Below, in pieces: positions 48,311-64,000 of a stretch of 64,000 nt of DNA. How positions within the stretch are numbered: position 1 is the first letter of the stretch; every line of letters begins with the position of its first letter. The notes beneath the pieces were generated by a model, which searched no databases, was not told the origin of the DNA, and saw only the letters and a list, made by a program, of their open reading frames with translations. The DNA comes from Lepisosteus oculatus (lineage: Eukaryota; Chordata; Actinopteri; Semionotiformes; Lepisosteidae), in the NCBI RefSeq assembly GCF_040954835.1, contig NC_090698.1, forward strand, positions 23,805,501 to 23,869,500, in the 5' to 3' direction. The position numbers and the translations under genes were made by a program.

Positions 48311-48600
48311 CCCGGCAGTACTACCTAGTGTGAAACCTTCTTAAAGTGACAATTTCTTTTTAGGTCTTAGAATACATAAGAAGGCAAAGGGTGCGAATAA
48401 ATGGGATGTTTAACAGTAATTTTGTGTGCGTACAATAAAACATCCTCAGCCTGATGGTTAATGTTATTACTGCAGAAAACGCCTCTCGGCAAAATGCTCT
48501 CTAGTCCAGGTTTCAGGCCCAAGATAACGTCCGTCATGGAACTGGAAGTTCCACTCTGCCCCCTTCTGGCTGCGAGCCACAGACCGAGTTTATACCACAG
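48311..48600 (-). promoter_or_regulatory. Candidate TTC33 noncoding first exon and promoter
   Basis: A good donor (GGG then GTAAGAGG) on the minus strand ends at 48311. Upstream of it at 48480-48600 is the locally CpG-richest sequence between the two genes, including ACTTCCAG and TGACGGACG words resembling ETS- and CRE-type promoter sites. This fits a noncoding exon joined to the acceptor next to the TTC33 ATG. The link is inferred from splice sites only; no TATA box is seen. Confidence 0.35.
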
Positions 48601-48806
48601 CTACGTGCACAGCGCTAAATCTACTACAGTGCAGCTACCGTTAAAAATGCAGTGTAAATAGCAATTTAGGTCCGAAATAAAATTTAAAGTAACAGCAAAA
48701 CATCACTTTTCATACATTTCAAATTCAAACTAAAATATTTTCTCGTGATCATTCAATATCTGTGTTTTGCAGGAAAACTAACCCTCACTCAAACGCAGGT
48801 AAAATG

Positions 48807-49845
48807 TACGAGGCTGAAGTTGGCTTATTCGCGTATTTCGTTCCACCTTAAATGCTGCTGTTGTGATGTTATAGTTCAGGTGGGTAGCTGCGTCAGCATG
48901 CGTAGGCTGCAAAGGAACAAGTAATAGGTTTATTCCATGCTGAAATAAAAGAAGTAAGAGAACACAACGTTTCGGCCGTGGAGCCTTCTTCAGGTGTGAT
49001 GTTATGTCGCCTTTCGCCTATAGCTGATCTATAACATTCCTATAATCACAATTATGAATGTCCACTGTGGGCATATTTTCTATGATTGTTTATTCTGGCA
49101 TTGAAGCATATTTTATGTCACATTGAAGTGTCGTAATCACTAAAAAAATATTTTTTTTTCCATTCAGAAAGACAATGACAAATCACTATGAACTGCAATT
49201 AGCTTGTCCTGATCTCGATTTTCTATGTACTTGAACATGCCATGTTCAGAATGTCACAACAGTGTTGTAATTACAAATGTACATGATGAGTGCCTTTGTC
49301 TCTCTTACCTTAGTGAGAGAATATTAAGATGTTTTGGGAATGAGGAAGGAGGGACAAAGCAAATAAGCAGAAAGTGCGTTATTTTTTTGACTATAAATCC
49401 TCACATGCCATGTTCAGAGGGTCATATTTAAAAATGGTACAGTAAATTTTCTTGTACTTCAGGATTTTGACAGTGCTGTACATTTCCGCTCTCACCTCGG
49501 TGTCAGAATTGTGAGATTTTTATAACCGGGGGGAGGGCCATAGTAATACAATAAGCAGAAAGTGCAATCACCTTTTCTCAGTGTAAGTTCGTGTAATTGT
49601 GAGTTTTTAAAATTGGTTTGCGATTTTCTGAAACATATTCCATACAAAAATACAATCTGGACAGTCACTACTTATTTGGATATTCCCTTTCACTGAGGAT
49701 GTCTACAGTATTCCATCGAGATTAGTACTAACCGAAGAGAGCCACCCACAGGCAAAAGACGACATAACATCACTGCATCAGCATTTAAGGTGGAACGAAA
49801 AAAGCGAATAAGAAACTGGCGAATAAAACAACGTCAGCCTCGTGT
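48807..49845. mobile_element. Inverted-repeat (foldback) element with degenerate internal tandem units, carrying a nested insertion
   Basis: The left arm (48807-48872, continuing at 49006-49021) and the right arm (49749-49845) are inverted copies about 85-95 bp long. Both contain TTCCACCTTAAATGCTG or its complement, a TGATGTTATGTCG block, and end in (T)ACGAGGCTGA. The right arm has a duplicated GCGAATAA. Direct GTAAAA words flank both tips (a possible short target duplication). Inside are two to three degenerate tandem units, marked by CATGCCATGTTCAGA at 49236 and 49404 and AATAAGCAGAAAGTGC at 49362 and 49550. No transposase frame. Removing the nested insertion, the element is about 0.9 kb. 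Family unknown. Confidence 0.6.
48873..48994 (-). mobile_element. Penelope-like terminal fragment with 11-bp target duplication
   Basis: The plus strand reads AGTTCAGGTGGGTAGCTGCG, TCAGCATGCGTAGGCTGC, AACAAGTAATAGGTTTATTC, CATGCTGAA, AACACAACGTTTCGGCCGTG, GAGCCTTCTTCAGG. TGTGATGTTAT occurs at 48862-48872 and again at 48995-49005. Taking out the insert restores the match of the host element's left arm to its right arm, which confirms the insertion boundaries. Best-preserved copy of this repeat in the window. Confidence 0.75.
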
Positions 49846-49849
49846 AAAA

Positions 49850-50540
49850 ATTTGGCTTTTCAGGATCGTCATCTCAAAACCTCCCAGTAAACGAATAGAA
49901 AATTGCTTAAGTGAATCAAAAAAAGGCTGTAATCCAATAAAGTTGAAGTTTAAAGTACTGCAAATGTATCCGCTCTTACAATTTGTTTGACAATTTTCAT
50001 TTAAAACGTTCTGTTTGGAAAAAGTGTGCTTTTTAGGGTTAGGATTAAAATAAGCACTACCCTTTGGATTCACTTATTATCGGTTTCTTTTAGAAACAAA
50101 ATGTAAGAGGTTAGTATTTAGAACGTGTTATTTTTTCTCTTCAAATTTCGGACTGCAACTGTAATGTGAATAGCGATCCAGGTCCAGAAAACAACTGAAA
50201 CTATGTGAACTGATATGGTGGGTGTTACATTTCTGGATATTTAAATATTTTTATGCTTAAAATACTTAACACAATAACACAATAATAGAATTGCAAATAA
50301 TGGCAACCTCATTATAAGACAGGGACACTGATTAAAAACCAAAGTTAAAACATAAAATTACTAATAGTCACTCAGGATTTATGACATCATTTTAAAGAAA
50401 AATCTAGTAGTGCTTTGTTTTCAATGTATTCTTTTTGGACACTAAAAACCTCTTCCGAACGGAGTTTGGGTACCTACATTAACTGAAGCTACATATTTAA
50501 ATTATTTGAATGAAGAAAACAAGAAAACCAACTGTGGAAG
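49850..50540. other. Intergenic stretch between PRKAA1 3' end and the foldback element
   Basis: AT-rich, with no recognised gene or repeat. Confidence 0.45.
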
Positions 50541-50556
50541 GTTTGTGCAATTTATG

Positions 50557-50562
50557 TTTATT
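50557..50562 (-). terminator. Candidate PRKAA1 poly(A) signal (AATAAA)
   Basis: First AATAAA found by eye downstream of the PRKAA1 stop on the minus strand, about 2.47 kb after it. About 25 nt further downstream comes GTTGGTTTTCTTGTTTTC, a GT/T-rich stretch as expected after a cleavage site. A 3' UTR of about 2.5 kb would be in the usual range for this gene. Confidence 0.45.
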
Positions 50563-53032
50563 AGGCAGTTCTTGTACATATGATTTTAAACACTGTAAAG
50601 TAAAACTTACATTGGGCAAACATGTAGGGTCCCTTTACATTAAAATTCATGAAAGCAATTAAGACACATACAGAGTCCAGATAATGCTTATGTAACTGGT
50701 CCCCTTTCTGAATTAATCCATTTAAAACACTGCCATCGTACAAAGGTAAAAAGGGAAAATACCATGCTGTAAAGAAATTCAATTCAAATCAAGTAGTTCT
50801 CTTAAGAGGGCAAGTTATACCTTTAAAAAAACAAAATCCTTTTAAATTAAAAAATGTAAAGTCGGGGAGAATTATCAATGCTTTGTATTTTGAAGTAACC
50901 AAATGTTTAAAAAAATCTCTCAAATATTTAAATTACGGTGGATATATAACAAAAACTTCAAGCAAGAAAAATTATACCAATTGAGTACCTGTGGCCATTT
51001 CTGGATGTAAGAATTAATATAGATCACTTTCAGCCCCATTGAATTCTGGGAATGAACACTTTACTTCCCCTTCCACTGATACATATCTGATCAACAGTTT
51101 GTATTAACAATAAGGCAGCTGCTATGCAGACCTGTAATTATTAAATGGCTGTCCTAAGTAGCTGCTGCTTTCTCACCACTGCAGGAGAGCCAATAAAACA
51201 CTTTCACTTTATATGCACCTTAGACACCTAATGAATTTAGTGGATATTAAAACAAAATGTTTAAAAAACACAAATCTGAATGATCAATTTCTAAAAACGT
51301 GTTTTTGGCATCAGTTTAATAAGAAGACAATGCGTGCACAGTTGTTACTGAACTCTAAATCAAGTGCTACTAAGCTTAAGAGTGGGCATGTTACATCATT
51401 GGTTCCTTCTCCTGCCATCATAAAATCTATCTTTAGGTAGGAACACTCTGAGAAAATATCAGTATCGCTTGTTTTAAAACTGTTCTATTAACAAAACTGT
51501 TAAGCCTGTATTCAGTGCATTTTCTTTTCAGAAATGTTCTTCTGTGAAGCTACCATCTATAGCCTTTCTATGACGAATAATGGTAGTTCAGTTCAATGCT
51601 AGAAGATTGGCACACTGGAAGCACAGGCAGTCTGAACCACAGCATCTTTCAATGTCTTTTCTTCCAGAATTTAAACTAAAAAAGTGAAAGAAAGTAAAAC
51701 GAAACTCTGAATTTCCCAAAAGTGAAGTCTGGGCTACCCAAGGTAAGAAAACCTACAGAATTCTGAAGTTATATATCACAGTTTGCCTGAAAATGTTGTA
51801 AATACCAATAAGTAATATAGTTCAAATGCTCATATCAAACCAAATCTTTAATGATTAAACCTAAGGTAAAATAAACTAGATAAATGGGCATCAATATTTA
51901 AACCTGATAGTGACAAATTTTACAATTCAAGCAAAAATGGCTTAATTGATCTTTTTCAAAGTTAACTTCTTGGAAGCAGTCTATGAAAATGATTTAGCCA
52001 TGCCTGAATTTAGCAAATACCTGTCAAACTCCACTGTACAGACTGAAATTTTAACAATATTATGAAACATGGAATATTGGGTAAAATAATCAACCTATTT
52101 TAATGCTCACATTGGTATATCCTTTGATTTTACCCTAATGAAAAAAAGCTGACCAAAAATTTTTATAAGACTGAAATAAAAAGTGAAGACTTTCAAACAA
52201 AAAAGTAAATGGATTAAAATGGGAAATCCAGTTATATAATTAAAAATATGCTAAATTTAAAAAAAAAATCACAATTCCAAAGTCCATATACACTATAATC
52301 CATAATTTCAACAGTATCTAGGATCCCCACATAAAGCAGTGATAAATATATCCAGATTCAAATTTGCATTCATCATATATAAAAAATTTGGGGACATACA
52401 TATGCAAATTAAGAAACATCTATTACAAAATGGCAAACGAATGAATTAAGTTGAATTTTTAAAAATCAGTCCTTAAGTTATACCAGAGCAAAAGAAATGT
52501 TTTGTGGAGAATTGCACAATTGTGTTCTTCCCCAGTGAAATTCTATTTTATGCATTCTTCTGCAAAATGCATACAGCACATTGTGCAAGTTGGGCACTGG
52601 TATTCTAGTCTTCCAATCGAGATACTAGAGCAGCAGGTAGGAACGTGTGCAAATTTGCTTCCTGCATTTAATTCTAGAGCTCCTGCAGGCAAATTATTTT
52701 ATAAAATAAACAGGGATTTAACATCACTGAACACAGTACAGTTAGATTATGCTCCTCATTGTGCCAATGCAAGGGTGGAAAAAGTCAAATGAATTTGGGG
52801 GTTACACAATTCAACTAAATGAACAACAAGAATGAAAATTAATTTTAAAAACTCCTAATTTACTATAAAGTGGCTTAGCAATCACTGTTAATGTTCCCTC
52901 CCCAAGCAAGCCCTTTCACAGGAGCTAACTTCATTAAGTTCCATTAAAGGTCTCCATCCATGTGGGAAGCATTAAGCCATGAATCGTTGCATGCTTATTG
53001 CTATAAAGACACTCAAAGGCTAATGCCAAAAA
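50563..53032 (-). other. PRKAA1: PRKAA1 3' UTR (inferred)
   Basis: Lies between the stop codon and the candidate poly(A) signal, AT-rich, without introns or repeats recognised. A 96-codon plus-strand frame at 52502-52792 overlaps it but has no protein-like character. Confidence 0.45.
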
Positions 53033-54262
<1,230 letters not shown>

Positions 54263-54835
54263 CTAGGGAGTAATAAGGAAAAGAGTGCATGAGATATCGG
54301 TAGGAAGCACCAAGCACCAGGGTATACTTGGCAAATGTCCTTTGGTGCGGTGTTGCAGCCAGTGTGGCAGGTAAGTCAGCATTTTTCTGGAAATGCAGGG
54401 GACAGGGAATTATGTCCCGAAATTATTTCCCGAAACTTAAACATGCTGGTACAAAACTATTATGGAATGTCAAAACTTTCAAAGTCTGTGTCCAGATCAA
54501 AAGAGGAGCAAAGTGTTTGATCATATCCCTATGCACAGATACTTGGAGGTAGTGGAAAAGGAGGCTGACAAGTACAACAAATGGAGGAGCACCCTGCGAG
54601 TGAAATTTAGCCTCAGTTCTCTGACTACAAAGAGACAGAGATCACACTGGTTCTTGTGTTACAGCCACTGTCATTCACTATGATAAAGACCCAGAAGAAT
54701 CACAGCTGGTCTCATTCAATCTCCAAATATTTAAACTGTTCAATTGCAACAAATCCCAATATAGATCACAGTTAACTGACCCACATCTTGGCTCCACACT
54801 GCAAAACGCAACAATTACACTGGACTTTCATTTGT

Positions 54836-55386
54836 TATTAATTAATTAATGAATTGCTGACACTTATATGGTGCTTTTCTGGACACACCACTCAAAGCAC
54901 TTTACAGGTAATGGGAACTCCCCTCCACCACCACCAATATGCAGCATCCACCTGGATGATGCAACGGCAGCCATAGTGCGCCAGAACGCTCACCACACAT
55001 CAGCTATCAATGGGGAGGAGAGCAGAGTAATAAAGCCAATTCATATATGGGGGTTATCAGGAGGCCATGATTGGTAAAGGCCAATGGGGAATTTGGCCAG
55101 GACACCGGGCTTACACTCCTACTCTTAAAGAAAAACACCCTGGGATTTCTAATGACCACAAAGAGTCAGGAACTCGGTTTTATGTCTCATCCGAAGGACG
55201 GTCACTATATTGGAGCATTAGGACCCACATAGACTGCAGGGTGAACACCCCCTGCTGCCCCCACTAACACCTCTTCCAGCTGCAACCTTAGTTTTTCCCA
55301 GGAGGTCTCGCATCCAGTTACTGACCAAGCTCACACCTGCTGAGCTTCAGTGTGTTGCCAGTTGTGAGTTGCAGGGTGATATGGCT
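54836..55386 (-). mobile_element. Full-length 5S-rRNA-headed SINE with L2-like tail
   Basis: On the minus strand the first 110 bp (55386-55274) follows 5S rRNA: CATATCACCCTG, GAAGCTCAGCAGGTG, GGTCAGTAACTGGATGCGAG, ACCTCCTGGGAAA. This covers the box A, intermediate and box C regions of the 5S internal promoter. The body (GTCCTTCGGATGAGAC, ACCGAGTTCCTGACTC, GGTCATTAGAAATCCC) and 3' end (CCTGTAAAGTGCTTTGAGTG, AGCACCATATAAGTGTCAGC) follow, with a short ATTA tail. The composite resembles the SINE3/Deu-type fish SINEs mobilised by L2-like LINEs; the family name is from memory. It is the only copy here with an intact head. Confidence 0.88.
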
Positions 55387-55494
55387 ACTGGCTATTACAA
55401 AAGAGTGAACAATTGTAATGTGCTCATTAAGCAAAGAGTATGATAAAAACCTGTTTGAATGGCTTTAATGCTTATTGTATTAATGCCTCTCAAT

Positions 55495-56060
55495 GCCTTG
55501 CAAAAGTATTCACTCCCTCTTCATGATCTCCCATTTTGTTGCATTTCAAATGATATAAAACCATTTTAAATTGTATATTTAAATGTACGTTTTGAATTTA
55601 AGCCAAAAAGTCCTAATTTTGTTTCCTCTGACTACAAAAACCTTTGCCACATATTTGTATCACTTATATGTTTTGTTGAAAAATTCAAACTCCATGTGGG
55701 ATTTGAGATTCCAGTCTGCCATACAGGCAGCTTTGCAGAGTGACTGAGAAATTGCTGACTCATGGATGTTTTCTCTCACCTCTTTCACAATCACTATTGA
55801 CCTTATTGGCGAGATTCCTCCAGTTTCCTCTCCACCTGGCTGAACATCTGGAGGGATATCCTTATCTAGGCTATCTATACTCCTTCCATTACATGATCAA
55901 CTTCACCATGCTCAGAGATATCCAGTGTCTTTTTTTTTTAATGCCCCTTCTCCTGATCTGCGCTTTTCTACAGTTTTATGTCTCGCATATTTTTAAATGC
56001 TCCTGTTGTTTGTGGTTGAATCTTTGTTTGAAATTCACTTTCTGACTGAACGACATTCAG
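55495..56060. mobile_element. Tc1-like transposon fragment
   Basis: It starts with TGCCTTGCAAAAGTATTCAC, TTTTGTTGCATTTC, the terminal-repeat sequence of a common fish Tc1 group. This is followed by sequence reminiscent of the complement of a transposase (TTTCCTCTGACTACAAAAAC). The second terminal repeat is not evident and no frame is preserved. Confidence 0.5.
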
Positions 56061-56542
56061 TTGAATGCCACAGTAAAGGGGATGAGCAATCAACATTTTA
56101 GTTTTAGATTTTTCTTAACCGCTTCTGATTAAGATTTGTGTTCTTTCATCTATAGAAGTTGTCATTTCGAGTGTTTCGATTAAAAGTATTCCTTTTAAAT
56201 ATGTTCCAGTTCAACTGATTTTATGAAGTCTATATTAGTGACATTTTAAATGCATCAAAATCCGACATACACACAAACACTTTGTTGCCATTGTGTTAAT
56301 TTCTAAATTTTAAAGAATAGTAAAACATCACTGTTCAGTGTTTTCAACAATATTTTCTTCATGAATACTATTTCATTTTCATTATGGTCTAGATAAAAAA
56401 AAACATTAAATTCTGCAATGAAAAATGCAAACTCATTTAAAACAAATACCATCATTTTTATCAAATTAAATACTGAAGAAATCTTGTTAATGTTTTAGAA
56501 AGGATGTACAGCTGGATTGGCAAATAAAACACCAAAGGACTA

Positions 56543-61749
<5,207 letters not shown>

Positions 61750-61882
61750 CTAACTATACATGTATTTATACAAAATCTGTTTTTGTTTCATGTTTTTGAG
61801 TACAACACTAAGTGTTTTGGTAAAAAAAAACATCTCTGTGATCAGAAAAAAAGAGAAGAAAAAGAAAAAATAAGTCTAAGCT

Positions 61883-62160
61883 CAGCGGCCACACAGTGGT
61901 GCAGTGGTTAGCAGTGCTGCCTTGCAGTTCTGGGACCCCGAGTGTGGGGTTTGGCAACCCCACATTACAAAAACACACTGATAAGTTAATTGGTTTCTGC
62001 GAAAACTGGCCCCAGGTGTAAATGTCTGTCTGTCTGCCTTGCAATGGACTGGTGTTCCATCCAGGGTGCATGCCACCTTGCAGCCATTGCTTGCTAGGAT
62101 AGGCTACAGCTTCACCACGAATGTGTATTGGAAGAAGTGGTAAGAAAATGGATAAATGGA
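61883..62160 (+). mobile_element. tRNA-derived fish SINE
   Basis: The head is ACACAGTGGTGCAGTGGTTA then GCAGTGCTGCC. The body is TTAATTGGTTTCTGCG, AACTGGCCCCAGGTGTAAAT, TGCAATGGACTGGTGTTCCA, TCCAGGGTGC and GCTAGGATAGGCTACAGC. The tail is AAGAAGTGGTAAGAAAATGG. The usual GGTTTCCTCCCACAGTCC section is deleted. Sits in PRKAA1 intron 1, opposite to the gene. Confidence 0.8.
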
Positions 62161-62944
62161 TCTTAGCTCTGTGGAAGGAAGCAGTCCAGGCATTTCCACA
62201 AAAGGTGACATCTTCTGACTGAGATGCTGAATCTAGCAGGACTTGCCTAGAACTTTGCTTATAGGCTAAACAAGGAAACAACCTCACGCCAACTTCAAGT
62301 CCAAACAAGGGGGATTCCAAATTCATAATATGTGCCCTCATCAGCAGTATTCAAATATACATTAACTGGCACTAAAATTCTGCAAACATTCAGAAAGCGG
62401 CATTTATTATGGTTCACTCACCTCAGGTGAGGACTCGGATTACATAACCAAATTGAAAACAAAAGTTAATATTTGCTTCCGAGATGAACAAGAAAAATGT
62501 TTTTGGTCAACAGAATTTGCAGTTATTCCTCCTTCACTAAAAACATGGAAGGGCCAATCACAATACCCGACTCACCACTGTGACCCCTATCCTAGCATTG
62601 GGGAAGATCAGATACAGAATTTACTGATAACAGAGCAAAGTGACAGGTGCCACACCAGAGACAAGTACTGTAAAACAAGTATCACCAGTTTTAATCATGT
62701 AAATCACTGTAACTGAACAATTCAAATAAAATAACCCTTCTTTGACAATCTATGCAACCAGAAACTTGGATCAGATTTCAAAATTAAAAACTAGCGCAGA
62801 AAGAAAAGTTTCTAGTTCTAGGGTATTTTAATTACTTACAAAGTTAACCTCCTCTGGCAACACAGTGTTCTTTTCTTTAAGGTCCAAATCATGGACAGCA
62901 GTTGCAGTAAAATATAATCGATACAGTATTCTGGCATTAGTACA

Positions 62945-63065
62945 CCACAGAAACAAGTAAGGGTTAATTCCATTAAGAAAGAAGGAACAATGTTTCGGTT
63001 GTGGAGTCTTCTTCAGCTGTATCCTATTATAGCCAGCACACACTGATGCGGCTCCACACTTGAAA
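62945..63065 (-). mobile_element. Penelope-like fragment, diverged
   Basis: ACAAGTAAGGGTTAATTCCA, GAAGGAACAATGTTTCGG, TTGTGGAGTCTTCTTCAGCT at the left and AGCCAGCACACACTGATGCG, GCTCCACACTTG at the right match both ends of the repeat, again with the second end inverted as at 7838-7974. Confidence 0.5.
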
Positions 63066-63119
63066 ACTAGTGTACAATGGACATTTGTCAAACAGCCATG
63101 GAAATTCACCTGTTAACCA

Positions 63120-63870
63120 AAAAAGTGCATCATTGCCGATTCATGTGCTCTTCAAGATTGGCAATCTAACATACTTCAGAGACCCCAAAAAACAGCCACA
63201 CGAGAAACAAACTAAAATTTTAAACAGAATGCTTGCACTTAACACAATAATCCAAAAAGAATACAACAAATCAAGTAACAGGAAAACATGTTGGCTAAAT
63301 CTGTATTCCAATCTGTGCTCATTTAAGCATGCAATTGAAGAGGCTTTGTTTACAATTTTCCAGTCCTACATTGTCTAAGACAAAGCATATGGCACTCAAC
63401 AGGCTCTAATGATTCAAGCGGTTCAACACAAGCAGAATTCTACCAACACAGCAGTGTGCTGCCAAGCAGCATATAACCAGAATCTGCTTAAGGTAGCAGA
63501 AAGCATATAATTCATAATTTCCCATTTTTAAAACGAGCTTTTAAAGCATAATCTTTACCTGAAGACCAAACTCACTCTGTGCATAAATTAAAAAATTAAA
63601 CCATTAACAATCTTGATTATAGATCAATTAATTCACTTTTAAATAAGTTATTTAATAAGTATTTACAGGTTTCTCAAATAACCAAAATTAAATGAAGTAT
63701 TAAAAGTACATTTTCTTCACCTCAAAAAATAGTTAATTATTGAAGTACTTTTGATTGAATAAAAGTACTTTAGAATGTTCATTTTAGAACAAAAAGTCAG
63801 TCTCCTAGAAATATCAGACTGCTTGCTTTTCTTGAATTACAGAAAACACTAAGCTCTCTTACACATCATT
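63120..63870. other. PRKAA1 intron 1: nothing recognised
   Basis: AT-rich intronic DNA; the 102-codon plus frame at 63070-63378 is not recognised and has no splice support. Confidence 0.45.
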
Positions 63871-63879
63871 CTGGAAGTA

Positions 63880-64000
63880 TGGAACAGGCTGCCGGGCCAT
63901 ACTGTTGAAGCCGATATCTTGGTTGATCTCAAGAAAGGGCTGGATGAGATTCAAAGATATTTAAAAACCAAAGGAGCTGGATAAATCCAACTCTGACATT
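63880..64000 (+). mobile_element. CR1-like LINE 3' end, cut by the window edge
   Basis: TATGGAACAGGCTGCCGGGC, CGTTGAAGCCGATAT-type sequence and AAGAAAGGGCTGGATGAGAT are the standard end of CR1 ORF2 (the GNGLPGH..VEAD..F.RLDE coding region). Continues beyond 64000. Confidence 0.6.

Noticed and set aside
52502..52792. 96-codon plus-strand frame
   Set aside because: Antisense to the inferred PRKAA1 3' UTR, no protein similarity recognised and no splice or promoter signals.
55274..55386. Functional 5S rRNA gene
   Set aside because: The 5S-like segment is diverged and continues directly into the SINE body, with no T-run terminator where the 5S gene would end.
61808..62341. 177-codon minus-strand frame
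   Set aside because: It is antisense to a tRNA-derived SINE. Similar frames appear opposite the other SINE copies (33713-34039).

Overview
The window is vertebrate nuclear DNA, most likely from a ray-finned fish. Its genes are split by long AT-rich introns with GT/AG splice sites. It is scattered with fish-type repeats: Tc1-like transposons, tRNA-derived SINEs, a 5S-rRNA-headed SINE with an L2-like tail, CR1/L2 LINE pieces and Penelope-like fragments. The introns are long (one is 23 kb) and the SINE mix looks old, so I lean toward a non-teleost lineage such as gar, bichir or sturgeon. That lineage call is inference.

Two protein-coding genes are supported, both on the minus strand in tandem. 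TTC33 (tetratricopeptide repeat protein 33) has its whole coding sequence here in four exons between 46622 and 9708. Joined, they give 789 nt, or 262 codons plus stop, the length I recall for human TTC33. PRKAA1 (AMPK catalytic subunit alpha-1) has eight coding exons between 61703 and 53033. They cover everything from the end of the glycine-rich loop to the stop codon. The first coding exon lies beyond the right edge. TTC33 next to PRKAA1 in the same orientation matches the order I recall at human 5p13, which helps to call the kinase alpha-1 rather than alpha-2.

Layout by region. 1-9.6 kb: downstream of TTC33, repeat-rich, with an L2 LINE tail, LINE 3' pieces, a SINE carrying a hAT-like MITE, a long inverted repeat, and two tandem tRNA-SINEs around a Penelope-like foldback; one coding-like but unrecognised frame lies at 3205-3555. 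9.7-46.6 kb: TTC33 exons and introns, with three Tc1-like remnants, CR1 pieces and several copies of the 5S/L2 SINE. 46.6-50.5 kb: intergenic space with the presumed TTC33 promoter and a roughly 1 kb inverted-repeat element (48807-49845) that has been invaded by a Penelope-like fragment. 50.56-64 kb: PRKAA1 3' UTR, exons and introns.

The two genes have no evident shared function; their adjacency is positional. AMPK alpha-1 is the energy-sensing kinase subunit, and TTC33 is a small TPR protein of poorly known role. The most interesting non-genic structures are the nested inverted-repeat element at 48.8-49.85 kb, the hammerhead-like block repeated in the Penelope-like pieces, the hAT-like MITE with a near-perfect 8-bp target duplication, and the unrecognised open frame at 3.2-3.55 kb.
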